From: Hymenobacter aranciens
Lineage (GTDB): Bacteria; Bacteroidota; Bacteroidia; Cytophagales; Hymenobacteraceae
Reading direction: 5' to 3'
DNA length: 64,000 nucleotides
Assembly (NCBI RefSeq): GCF_030580865.1
Contig: NZ_JAUQSY010000004.1
Location: 310,001 to 374,000, forward strand
The notes below the pieces were generated by a model. It saw nothing but the letters and a program-made list of their open reading frames with translations, ran no database searches and was not told the origin of the DNA. Made by a program: the position numbers and the translations under genes. This document shows positions 8,865-17,551 of this stretch, piece after piece (position 1 is the stretch's first letter; every line of letters begins with the position of its first letter).

Positions 8865-10799
8865 ATGAAACGCCCTGCTTTTTTGCTATTTTGGCTTCTT
8901 TGGAGCGGGGTTAGCATTCAGCTACTGACAGCAGCTACCGGGCCGCTCCCTAACGATACCATTCGGCTGCAGCAACAGCTCGGCCGGGTTACCACCGATA
9001 CGGCCCGCATCCGGCTGCTGACAATTCTGTGCTACGAGCTGCACGACGAGCAGCCCGCGCGGGCCCGGGTGCTGGGTGAAACCGCCGTGGCCCAAGCCCG
9101 GGAACTCCCGGAACCAGCGCGAAGCGGCCTGCTAATGAACAGCTTGCTGCACCTGGCCAGCTGCTATGCCAACCTCTCCAATGGCCCGCAGGCCCTGCGC
9201 CTCCTCAGCGAGGCCGACCGGCTGGCCCGCCAGCAGCGGCACCTCGATGGCCAGGCCCGCGCCGCCTGTGCCAAGGGCAGCATCTACCACGAGCGCGGCG
9301 ACTCGGCTACTGCCTGGCAATACTACCACCACGGCCTGACGCTCGCCAAGAGCCCCGCTGTGAGCGACCGCACCCGCATGCGCCTGATTGGCAATGTGGG
9401 TGAGTTGCTGTTCTTTCGTCAGCAGTACAGCCGGGCGCTGCATTTCGACTCGCTGGCCCTGGCGCTGGCCCGCCGCATCCCCGACCCAACGGCCGAGTCG
9501 CACTATCTGGCCAGCATGGGGTCATACCATTTAAATCTTAAGAATTTACCCGAAGCGCAACGGCTACTCATGCAGGCGCTGGCCATCAGCCGCCGTGAGG
9601 GCGCTTTACGCAACCAGGCCAGCCAGCTGGAGCTACTGGCGCTGTATTATATTGTAACCGACCAGCCTGCCCGCACTGATGCCGTGACGCGGGAAGCCTT
9701 GCAGCTAGCCAGGCAAAGTGGTTTTCTGGAGCGGGTACTCGATGCGTACAGCATTCTGGCCGCTGAGGCCGCCGACCGCCGCGACTACCGCCAGGCCTAC
9801 GAGTGGAACCAGCGTTTCGTAGCCCTCAACGACACCCTCAACAGCCGCCAGACCATGCAAACACTGGCCGCCACCCAGGCCAGCTACGAAAACCAGGAGC
9901 GCCTGCGCCGCATCCGCGAGCTCACGCAACAGCACGAAATACAGGTATTGCGCAGCCGGCTGCTGGTGGGTGTAGTGGCGCTGCTGACCATCGGGCTGCT
10001 GGTGGCGGGCTACCTCTACCGCAAGCTGCGCCGCAGCCGGGCGGCGCTGGCCAGCAGCCACGCGGCGTTGGAAGCAGCCTCGGTACAATTGCGCAGCATG
10101 GCCGTGTTCAAAGACAAACTCTACGCCATCGTAGCCCACGACCTGCGCGGCCCGGTAATGGCATTTGCGGGCGTTACAGAGCTGATAAATTACTACATCG
10201 CCGAAAAAAACGAAGCCGAGCTGGCCTTGCTGCCCGCCTTGGTGCGCGAAGCTGCCGACAGCCTCAACCGCTTGCTCGACAATGTACTCAACTGGGCAGT
10301 CAGCCAAACCGGCGAACTGTCGTACCGCCCCGAGGCGCTGCCCGTCGCCACGCTTCTTACCGAGTGCCAGGCCCTGTACCAAACGGCCGCCAAAGCTGGC
10401 CAGCAACAAATTACCGTCGCCGCCACACCCGAGCTGCGCATCTTTGCCGACCATAATATGACGCGCACCATCCTGCGCAACCTGCTCGGCAACGCGCTCA
10501 AATTCACTCCTGCTGGCGGCCACGTGCATCTCGAAGCCGCGCCCGACCCTGCCGACTCACGCATGGTACTGCTCAGCTGCACCGACACCGGTGTGGGCAT
10601 GAGCGCAGCCACCGTGGCCCGCCTCATGAGCGGCCCCGACATGCCCACTCCTACTACTGCTCCTGCTGCATCTGCGGCGGGCGTAGGCCTTGGGCTGGTA
10701 CTATGCCGCGCCTTCGTCCACAAGCACGGCGGCACCCTCGTTATCCAGAGCCGGCCCGGCGCGGGCACCAACGTCACGGTAAGTCTGCCGGTAGCTTGA
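8865..10799 (+). CDS. Membrane histidine kinase with periplasmic TPR sensor
   Basis: A 644-residue sensor kinase. A signal peptide (residues 1-~24) is followed by a ~310-residue tetratricopeptide-type helical region predicted to be periplasmic, a coiled segment, one membrane helix at ~366-386, then the kinase core. The H-box is IVAHDLRGPV with phospho-acceptor His425; the N-box NLLGNALKF is near 540, G1 DTGVGM near 573, and G2 GVGLGLVLCRAFV near 608. No receiver domain or response regulator is adjacent, so it is an orphan kinase here. The input is probably protein or peptide contact by the TPR region, which is inference. Confidence 0.93.
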   Translation: MKRPAFLLFWLLWSGVSIQLLTAATGPLPNDTIRLQQQLGRVTTDTARIRLLTILCYELHDEQPARARVLGETAVAQARELPEPARSGLLMNSLLHLASCYANLSNGPQALRLLSEADRLARQQRHLDGQARAACAKGSIYHERGDSATAWQYYHHGLTLAKSPAVSDRTRMRLIGNVGELLFFRQQYSRALHFDSLALALARRIPDPTAESHYLASMGSYHLNLKNLPEAQRLLMQALAISRREGALRNQASQLELLALYYIVTDQPARTDAVTREALQLARQSGFLERVLDAYSILAAEAADRRDYRQAYEWNQRFVALNDTLNSRQTMQTLAATQASYENQERLRRIRELTQQHEIQVLRSRLLVGVVALLTIGLLVAGYLYRKLRRSRAALASSHAALEAASVQLRSMAVFKDKLYAIVAHDLRGPVMAFAGVTELINYYIAEKNEAELALLPALVREAADSLNRLLDNVLNWAVSQTGELSYRPEALPVATLLTECQALYQTAAKAGQQQITVAATPELRIFADHNMTRTILRNLLGNALKFTPAGGHVHLEAAPDPADSRMVLLSCTDTGVGMSAATVARLMSGPDMPTPTTAPAASAAGVGLGLVLCRAFVHKHGGTLVIQSRPGAGTNVTVSLPVA

Positions 10800-10811
10800 A
10801 GCAGCGGCGGG

Positions 10812-12347
10812 TTAGCTAGCGGGTTCTTCCGCGGGGAACTTCGACACCGGCGTGCCAGCGCGCAATATATTCAGTATCAGCTTCCACATTTGGTCATAGG
10901 GCACTATTTCCACCTCGGCAAAAGCATTGCCGGGCGGCGGCGTTTCCTTGATTTGCTGTAGCAGCTTTTTGCCACGCTCCTCACTGATTGCCGGGTCAAA
11001 GTTCTTTTCCACCAACACATAAAGTAACCTGATAAACAAACGGTTGCGCAGATTACTTTCTTCGCGCAAGTGGCGTTGCTGGTACTTGCGCAGGCGCTCC
11101 ATCCGCACCATCACTTCGTCCAGGTCGCGTTCGCGCAGGAAGTGTAGCAGTTGCAGAATGAGAATGGCCACGTTGTGTCCGCGCTTGTCTCGGTTATACT
11201 CCGGCAGCGTCAGGCTCCACTGCGTAATTTCCCGCCGCCGCACCACGCTCACCCGCAAGGGTGGCAGCACAAACTCGGCATAGGCCCGGTACAAATCCCA
11301 GCGCTGCAAAGCTGCCGCCCGCTGCTTCATAAACGTCGGATTTTTGCGCGTAGTGAGCAGTATCTGCTGAGCCCGAGCGTATTGCTCGGCATGCAGGGCC
11401 AGTAGAAAGTAGATTTCGTAGAAATAAAACCAGTTACTTGATGAGGGGTGAAATTCCCGCGCATACGTCTCGGCCAGCTTCAGGCCAGCCTGGGCCTGCT
11501 GCCCGCGCAAGTGCGCAAATACGCTCATGTAGTGGTTAAATCGTTTGTCGAACCGGCGCACATTGAGCCCGTCTTCCCGCAGCCGCTTTGCTGCCAGCGC
11601 CGTGATGTGAATGATTTCGCGGAAGTTGCCCCGCAATTCTTCGTATGACAGCCGGGCCTTATAAAGCACATTGAACGTATTGAATGTCTTGGCCTTGCGA
11701 TGCAATGTTTCGAGTTGAGAAAGCTGCGCGGGCATGGTGGGCAGCACGTTGCGCCGCGTGTTCACGGTAAGCGCCATCTCCAGCTGCATCTCGGCATAAA
11801 TCCGCTCCGCCTCATCCTCCAAGCTCAGGAGCTGCTGCCACTTGGCCAGCTGCTTGCTCATGGCGCGGTAGCGCGGGCGCAGGGTTTTCTCACTATATAA
11901 TGTGCGCAGCAGCCGGGCACTTTGCACGGTGTATTGCGTGAATTCCCCCTGTTTGGCCAAGCGCATCGCCTTTTGCAGCAACCTCTCCGATAGAGCGTAT
12001 TCCCCCTCCGCGTATAAAATCCGGCCTTTGTGCAATATATCCAGGCACTCCATCTCGTAGCGCCGCGACACCACGTAGCGCGGGTCCGAGTTATCAAGAA
12101 AATAAAGCTGATTGAGCAGCTTGCTCTGCACTCGCGCCTGCAAGCGCTGCAGGGCGCGGGTATTTTCGGTGCTGGCGCGCCCATACAGGGCCTTTACCAT
12201 CTGCTTCGGGATAACCTGCGGCGTATCGAGTAGAGCCTGAACAAAGGAAGCTTCTTTGCTGCCAACCCGCGGCGGAAATTCTAAAACTGGCAGGCTCGGC
12301 AAACTTCGTGATGTCACAATTCGCGCCAAATTTGCAATTTCTTTCAT
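10812..12347 (-). CDS. Unknown 511-residue helical protein
   Basis: This large, Arg- and Leu-rich, probably all-helical cytoplasmic protein has no signal peptide or membrane segment. Helical pairs of about 35-40 residues with alternating Leu/Ala and Tyr recall TPR-like solenoids (for example around LSYEELRGNFREIIHITALA), but no canonical TPR consensus is clear. I do not recognise the family. It is convergent with the histidine kinase gene and ends 12 bases from it; its upstream side is an AT-rich spacer. The ATG at 12347 opens the only long frame here. Confidence 0.75.
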   Translation of the reverse strand: MKEIANLARIVTSRSLPSLPVLEFPPRVGSKEASFVQALLDTPQVIPKQMVKALYGRASTENTRALQRLQARVQSKLLNQLYFLDNSDPRYVVSRRYEMECLDILHKGRILYAEGEYALSERLLQKAMRLAKQGEFTQYTVQSARLLRTLYSEKTLRPRYRAMSKQLAKWQQLLSLEDEAERIYAEMQLEMALTVNTRRNVLPTMPAQLSQLETLHRKAKTFNTFNVLYKARLSYEELRGNFREIIHITALAAKRLREDGLNVRRFDKRFNHYMSVFAHLRGQQAQAGLKLAETYAREFHPSSSNWFYFYEIYFLLALHAEQYARAQQILLTTRKNPTFMKQRAAALQRWDLYRAYAEFVLPPLRVSVVRRREITQWSLTLPEYNRDKRGHNVAILILQLLHFLRERDLDEVMVRMERLRKYQQRHLREESNLRNRLFIRLLYVLVEKNFDPAISEERGKKLLQQIKETPPPGNAFAEVEIVPYDQMWKLILNILRAGTPVSKFPAEEPAS

Positions 12348-12715
12348 CGAAAATGTGGCTCCATTGAGCGTACGAAGGGTTTTTCAAAAAATAAGCTCCC
12401 TAAAGTAGGCGTTTTTAAAACGGCGTTCTTTCCTTTTTTTTTCGCTACCCCTGCCAGCACCTTTGTATCGTGGTTTTTTCTGCCCGTTTTTCCGGCCGGA
12501 TGTCGCAAAACAGCATTTTTTTGCAAAAATGCACAAAAATAATCGCCCCGTAAAGCGTAGAAATGCACTTTTATTTTTTTTATCTCCTTTTAGCACAAAA
12601 AAATATTTGCTAAGTTCTTGTCTCATTTAGGCTAATAGTTTCCTTTTTTACGGTGTTAGGGCTGCCCAATTTTGTATCATCAAAACGGCAAACACCTTCT
12701 TAAATCCCTAACATC
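12348..12715. other. AT-rich spacer with T-runs, divergent promoter region
   Basis: It separates a minus-strand gene from a plus-strand gene, so it must carry both promoters, but I could not find an exact TAnnTTTG on either strand. It contains many A and T homopolymers of 5-7 bases. Short frames on the minus strand are Lys/Phe-rich products of that composition and are not called. Confidence 0.5.
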
Positions 12716-12952
12716 ATGTTGAATCTAGTAGCCCTCGCCCTCCTTCAGATTGCCACGCTGACCGACCCGCCCGTTACCACTACTCCTACCATCTCCTCGG
12801 AGCCCACCATCACCAACCAACCTATCGACGGCGGCACTGGCGGCTGGGGTAGCGACAAACCTGCCGACGGCGGCACCGGCGGCTGGGGTAGCGACAAGCC
12901 CGCTGATGGCGGCACTGGCGGCTGGGGCAGCGACATCAACGGCGGCCAATAG
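12716..12952 (+). CDS. Small exported protein with three 13-residue Gly/Trp repeats
   Basis: The 78-residue product starts with a short hydrophobic stretch (MLNLVALALLQIATL) that could be a signal peptide or anchor, then a Thr/Pro-rich linker, then three near-identical repeats of the type DGGTGGWGSDKPA, and ends INGGQ. No family recognised. It lies 63 bases upstream of the ABC-importer lipoprotein in the same direction and may share its transcript. Possible roles are a small surface or matrix peptide, or a precursor that is cut at the repeats; neither is shown by the sequence. Confidence 0.7.
   Translation: MLNLVALALLQIATLTDPPVTTTPTISSEPTITNQPIDGGTGGWGSDKPADGGTGGWGSDKPADGGTGGWGSDINGGQ
12827..12943 (+). 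repeat. 39-bp coding tandem repeat, three units
   Basis: Units at 12827-12865, 12866-12904 and 12905-12943 encode the 13-residue repeat. Most differences between units 1 and 2 are at third codon positions, which indicates selection on the protein; unit 3 diverges at its last three codons. Confidence 0.9.
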
Positions 12953-13015
12953 TCCGGCAACCGACGCTTCGTGCCTAACTTGCCTGGCCGCCCCTGTTGG
13001 CGGCCGACACCCCGC

Positions 13016-14776
13016 ATGAAGCACTTATTCCCGCTGGGGCTCCGGCTGGCTCTCGTAGCCCTCGGCTTGGTAGCAGGCTGCACCAGCCGGCCCTCCAAAG
13101 AGCCGCCCATCAGGGTGCGCTGGACGCGCGACCCTGAAAGCCTCGACCCGCTGTTGCTGGCCAATCAATACGCTACCGAGGCAGCCAACCTTCTGCATCT
13201 TAGCTTGCTGCAGGTTGATTTTTCAAAAAATGATTTCAGCCCCGCCCTGGCCGAAGCTCTCCCGACGGTTACGCTGCTTGGCGATTCGCTGACGCAGCTC
13301 ACCTACCAGCTGCGACAAGCCGCCGCCTGGGACAATGGCCAGCCCATCACGGGCCACGATGTGGCCCTGACGCTGAAACTCATGTATTGCCCGGGTCTGC
13401 CCAACGAAAGTGCCCGGGCGCAGGCCGGCTTCATTCGCTCAATTCGAATAGACAGCCTCAATCCCAAGCGGTTTACCCTAACTTGCCAAGGACAGGCCGT
13501 GGAGCACATCCAGGCCTCTGGTGACTTTTTTATTCTGCCGGAAACTGTGCTGGACCCCCAGCATGAGTTGCGCCCGACTTCCCTGTCGGAGTTGCAGAAG
13601 CGCCCCCCCACCACCCCGCCCGATTCGGCCCTGAGCCGGCTGGCGCGGCGCTACCTGGCGGCGGTTCCGATGCCCGGTAGTCCGGCACCAGCTTTGGGCT
13701 GCGGCCCTTATGAGCTCAGTTCCTGGCAGAAAAACCAGACCCTGCGCCTGCGCCGCAAAACCCGGTGGTGGGCCGACCAGGTACGGCCACGACCGTTTGT
13801 ATTGCAAGCACAGCCTAGGCGACTGGAGTTTGCCATCATTCCCGACGATGCCACGGCCGCACTGGCCCTGCAGCACGGCGACATCGACCTCTACCCGCAG
13901 GTATCGGCAGCGCAATTTGCCCAGCTTCGGGCTTCCGAAACCACCCGCGAGCAGCTGGCTTTTTACACGGCGCCTTCTTATGATATTGTGGCTGCCGGCT
14001 TTAATACCCAGCAGCCGGCTCTCGCTGATGGCCCAACGCGCCGGGCGTTGAGCTACTTGTTTGATGCAGCAGGCCTGCTGCAAGCCACGCAGTTCGGGCA
14101 GGGCCTGCGCACCGTTGGGCTTATTCATCCGAATGACCAGCGTAACTATAACCGCAGCCTAAGCCTGTTGCCATTTGCCCCCGACACAGCGGCGCTCCTA
14201 CTTCGGCGGGCTGGCTGGCAGCAAACTACCCCCAGAGGACCTTGGCAGCGCCAGCCCAAAGCAGGCGCGCGCCAGCAGCTGAGGCTCCGCTTCCGCTACC
14301 GGGCCGACGATGCCAGCTTCGAAACCATGGCGCTGCAGTTTCGGGCGGCGGCCGCTTCCGTTGGCATTGCCGTTGAACTGCTTCCTACCGCAGCGGCCGC
14401 CCTTACCCCTAATCTACAAGCGGGTGACTTTGACGTGTATGTGCGACTAATCAAGGGCAATCCATTTCTGTTCAACTTCATCCCGGTGCTGCATTCCAGT
14501 GCCCGGGGCGCGGGCAATTTCACAGGCTACGGCACGCCAGCCAGCGACCAGCTGATAGAGGCCATTGCTGCCGCCCGCCAGCCAGCGCAGCGCAGCCGTC
14601 TCTTACAGCAGTTTCAGGCCACATTGCGGACTGATGCGCCAGTGGTACCGCTATTTTTCATGGCTACCCGCCTGGCCGCCAGCCGGCAGCTCGCGGGCTT
14701 GCACGTTTCCCATCTGAAGCCAGGCTACCTGGTTACGACTATGGAGCGGAAACCCGCGTCTTTCCCAACTCCTTAA
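13016..14776 (+). CDS. ABC importer substrate-binding lipoprotein (family 5, oligopeptide type)
   Basis: This 586-residue protein would capture a peptide or similar solute outside the inner membrane and pass it to the permeases that follow. The signal peptide ends in lipobox LVAGC with Cys22. The mature part has the SBP_bac_5 features: a RDPESLDPLLLANQY opening, GHDVALTLKLM, and a C-terminal EAIAAARQPAQRSRLLQQFQ-like helix. An upstream in-frame GTG at 12971 would add 15 residues before the signal peptide, so the ATG at 13016 is used. Next gene starts 12 bases downstream. Confidence 0.9.
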   Translation: MKHLFPLGLRLALVALGLVAGCTSRPSKEPPIRVRWTRDPESLDPLLLANQYATEAANLLHLSLLQVDFSKNDFSPALAEALPTVTLLGDSLTQLTYQLRQAAAWDNGQPITGHDVALTLKLMYCPGLPNESARAQAGFIRSIRIDSLNPKRFTLTCQGQAVEHIQASGDFFILPETVLDPQHELRPTSLSELQKRPPTTPPDSALSRLARRYLAAVPMPGSPAPALGCGPYELSSWQKNQTLRLRRKTRWWADQVRPRPFVLQAQPRRLEFAIIPDDATAALALQHGDIDLYPQVSAAQFAQLRASETTREQLAFYTAPSYDIVAAGFNTQQPALADGPTRRALSYLFDAAGLLQATQFGQGLRTVGLIHPNDQRNYNRSLSLLPFAPDTAALLLRRAGWQQTTPRGPWQRQPKAGARQQLRLRFRYRADDASFETMALQFRAAAASVGIAVELLPTAAAALTPNLQAGDFDVYVRLIKGNPFLFNFIPVLHSSARGAGNFTGYGTPASDQLIEAIAAARQPAQRSRLLQQFQATLRTDAPVVPLFFMATRLAASRQLAGLHVSHLKPGYLVTTMERKPASFPTP

Positions 14777-14788
14777 AATCCTCACCAA

Positions 14789-15850
14789 ATGGTAAAGCAG
14801 TGGCTGTGGCGCTTGGGACAAACGGCGGTGGGTATCTGGCTGCTGGTTTCACTGGTGTTTCTGCTCAGCCACTTGGGGCCGGTGCAGGGTGATGATGCGC
14901 TGCTGCCCGCTGCGGGCGACCTCAACACTACCTCTACCCCAAGCAGCTTTGCCCAGCGGCAGGCTACCCGTCGTGCCGTGCAGCACCGTCTGGGGCTCGA
15001 CCAACCGGTTTTTTACCTGAGCTGGCAGCCCGCCACCGATACCACTAGCGGTTGCTGGAGCTGGCATGGGCTCTCCAATCAATACCATCACTGGCTATTA
15101 AGCACCGTGCATGGCGATTTGGGCACCTCCCTGGGCAGCCGCGAGCCCGTGGCGCGCCAGCTGTGGCAAGCATTGGTCTATACGCTACCACTGGTAGGCA
15201 TCACGCTATTGGGTACCCTATTGCTGGCCTGGCAACTAGCCGAGCGTTTGGCCATGCAGCCTAGGTGGCAGCCGCTACTGCAGGCTGCCCTCACGGGTTT
15301 ACAAGCGCTACCGCTGTTCGCCATTGCTCTGGCACTCTTGCTGCTGCTCGCCAATCCGAGTGTTGCAGCCTGGTTTCCTCCCTACGGCTTGGGCCAAGCC
15401 ACGCCCGCAGAACTGGGCTGGGGACTTTGGATAAGCACCTATGCCTACCATGCTACGCTGCCTGCGTTAAGTCTGATGCTGAGCGTTCTTCCCGCCGTTA
15501 CTCTCCAGTTGGCCGGCGCCCTTCGCGACGAGCTGGCGCAGCCGTACACTGCCACGGCGTATGCCAAAGGACTCAGTCAGCCCCAGGTGATTCGCCGCCA
15601 CGCGCTGCGCAATGCCCTACTCCCTTCTCTGACCCAGCTAACTGACTTGCTGCCAACCCTGGTGGCAGGCACTCTGGTGGTAGAAGTGGTATTTGCCCTG
15701 CCCGGCATGGGCCGGCTGCTCGTGCAGGCCGCCACCACCCGCGATTACCCGCTGCTGGTAGGCGGCGTATTGCTTATCGGCACAGCCCGGCTGCTGGCCC
15801 TGCTGCTCGCCGATGTACTCTACGGCTGGGCCGACCCCCGCATCCGATGA
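14789..15850 (+). CDS. ABC importer permease, DppB/OppB type
   Basis: A 353-residue inner-membrane subunit forming half of the channel of the peptide-type importer. It has an N-terminal membrane helix, a long periplasmic loop containing RLGLDQPVFYLSW and GDLGTSLGSREPV as in DppB, then five more helices. The ATPase-contact loop is TAYAKGLSQPQVIRRHALRN, and VEVVFALPGMGRLLVQAA follows near the C-terminus. Its stop overlaps the start of the second permease by four bases (ATGA), which indicates translational coupling. Confidence 0.92.
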   Translation: MVKQWLWRLGQTAVGIWLLVSLVFLLSHLGPVQGDDALLPAAGDLNTTSTPSSFAQRQATRRAVQHRLGLDQPVFYLSWQPATDTTSGCWSWHGLSNQYHHWLLSTVHGDLGTSLGSREPVARQLWQALVYTLPLVGITLLGTLLLAWQLAERLAMQPRWQPLLQAALTGLQALPLFAIALALLLLLANPSVAAWFPPYGLGQATPAELGWGLWISTYAYHATLPALSLMLSVLPAVTLQLAGALRDELAQPYTATAYAKGLSQPQVIRRHALRNALLPSLTQLTDLLPTLVAGTLVVEVVFALPGMGRLLVQAATTRDYPLLVGGVLLIGTARLLALLLADVLYGWADPRIR

Positions 15851-16827
15851 AACAAAGGGCCGGTATGACATGGGCAAAGCGGCTGGCGTGGCTATGGCTT
15901 GGCATTCTAGTGATAGTGGCGGCGCTGGTTCCCTGCTTGCCATTGCCCTACGCGCCCGCGGTGCCCGACTTGGCGCACGTGGCAGCCCCACCCGGCAGTG
16001 CGAGTCACTGGCTGGGCACCGACGCCCAGGGCCAGGATGTGCTGGCCAACCTGCTTTTTGGCACGCGTACGGTGGTGCTGCTCACCTTGCCCGCCGCCGC
16101 CCTGGCGGCCCTGTTAGGCGGTCTGGCGGGCGGCATAGCCGGTTTCTGGGGCAACCGGCTGGCCCTACCGCTGCCTTACTGGCTAGCGGCCCTGACCCTG
16201 ACCTGGGCCTCCCTGCGCCTGCCGGGCTATAGCTATGCGCTGGCACTGGCGATGCTGGCGGCGTTGAGCATTCTTTTGCAACAGCGGATGAGGTGGCGCT
16301 GGCCGGTGTTCCGGCTACCGCTCGACACGTTTTTGCTGGGCAGCATCACGATGCTAGGAGCCGTGCCGCGTTTATTACTGGTAGTAGCGATTACCAGTCA
16401 GGGGGTTACTGGTATCGATTTGGTGGTATTGCTGGCCCTGCTGGCTTGGCCCGAGATGGCCCGCTTGGTACGCGCCCACATGCAACGCACTAGGGTGCTG
16501 CCATTTATCGAAGCTGCTCGGGTAGCGGGATTACCTCCGCTCCGGTTATGGCTGTGGCATGCCCTTCCCCACGCCCTCCAACCCCTCCGCACAGCCTTAC
16601 CGCTTAGTTTGACGGCCCTCATTGGGCTGGAAACAACCCTGTCATTTTTAGGCGTTGGCTTACCACCTACAGTTCCAAGCTGGGGTCGAATGTTAGCCAG
16701 CGCACGCCTCAATCCATCATCTTATTCATCAGCAATTTACCCATTATTCTTGCTCATTATTTCAATTGTAGCGCTGCAAACGCTTGCTACAAGCCCGTCA
16801 TTTACCATACATAAGCAAAAAATTTAG
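15847..16827 (+). CDS. ABC importer permease, DppC/OppC type
   Basis: The partner permease (326 residues). After the first membrane helix it has HWLGTDAQGQDVLANLLFGT, the DppC hallmark, and later the coupling loop FIEAARVAGLPPLRLWLWHA and TTLSFLGVGLPP near the end. An unusual Trp/Arg-rich insert with extra hydrophobic stretches lies at about residues 110-160. The last ~20 residues become Ser/Lys-rich and the DNA turns AT-rich there. No oppD/oppF ATPase gene follows, so the importer must borrow ATPases encoded elsewhere. Confidence 0.92.
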   Translation: MKQRAGMTWAKRLAWLWLGILVIVAALVPCLPLPYAPAVPDLAHVAAPPGSASHWLGTDAQGQDVLANLLFGTRTVVLLTLPAAALAALLGGLAGGIAGFWGNRLALPLPYWLAALTLTWASLRLPGYSYALALAMLAALSILLQQRMRWRWPVFRLPLDTFLLGSITMLGAVPRLLLVVAITSQGVTGIDLVVLLALLAWPEMARLVRAHMQRTRVLPFIEAARVAGLPPLRLWLWHALPHALQPLRTALPLSLTALIGLETTLSFLGVGLPPTVPSWGRMLASARLNPSSYSSAIYPLFLLIISIVALQTLATSPSFTIHKQKI

Positions 16828-17143
16828 AGATGATTAACTGATTGTAAAAATTAAATTAAAATTAATTTTGAATGCCTAATGTCATAAAACAGCGGTGTTT
16901 TTGCAAAAACAATATTTCGTGAAACGTGGCCTGAGTGAGCATCTAAGGACGATTATCAGTTTTAGACCACTGATTTTATTTGTTTTTCAAATCTATTTTT
17001 TAACTATATCAAGTGATTCCCCATGTTTTCAATGTCTCAATTAGCGGTAGTCTTTCCTTTTTTTAGCTGATAAGTCGCGGTAATATTGTACTGATTTTGG
17101 AACGCCTCCAAATTCACGCCACGCCTATTTAAGCCCTTCTACC
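16828..17143. other. AT-rich spacer after the importer genes
   Basis: Low-GC, non-coding in appearance, with runs such as TTAAATTAAAATTAATTTT. I see no terminator hairpin and no exact promoter element. Confidence 0.4.
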
Positions 17144-17353
17144 ATGTATCTCCTTTCTAATTACCCATTTATGAGTAACATCAGACCTTTGGGGTTGCTG
17201 AAAAGGGCTTCTGTTTCGACGTCGCGTGAGCTTGATTTTGTAACACCGGACGGTAGCGTAGTCCCACGCGCTTTGGGGGAAGCCGCGTTACGTTGCCACA
17301 TGGCAGTGCTGGTAGGCGGCTTGTTTGTAGGTTCCTGGCCCAAGTCTGAATAA
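17144..17353 (+). CDS. Possible small protein, uncertain
   Basis: A 69-codon frame with a second ATG at 17171 that would give a 60-residue product. It contains SRELDFVTPDGSVVPRAL and a weakly hydrophobic end. No family recognised, no promoter element, and the frame lies between an AT-rich spacer and a terminator-bearing gap, so it may be chance. Confidence 0.25.
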   Translation: MYLLSNYPFMSNIRPLGLLKRASVSTSRELDFVTPDGSVVPRALGEAALRCHMAVLVGGLFVGSWPKSE

Positions 17354-17497
17354 AGACGTTAGTGTCAATCCTACAGAACAGTCGTTTGAGTTTTGTTCTG
17401 GTTATTATGGTGCCCTATCTAGTATAATAGTCTACCCTATCCGAATCCTGTACCTGTGAGACCCAACAGTACAGTCCAGCGTCTACCCCGCTGACTG

Positions 17498-17525
17498 AAC
17501 CCGCCAGCACTGCTGGCGGGTTTTT
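17498..17525. terminator. Hairpin terminator before the RmlD-like gene
   Basis: AACCCGCCAG (17498-17507) pairs with CTGGCGGGTT (17513-17522) around CACTG and is followed by TTT. It lies 27 bases downstream of the minus-strand RmlD-like gene and could serve transcription from either side. Confidence 0.8.
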
Positions 17526-17551
17526 CAGTTTTAAGGGCAATAGTTCGGGGA

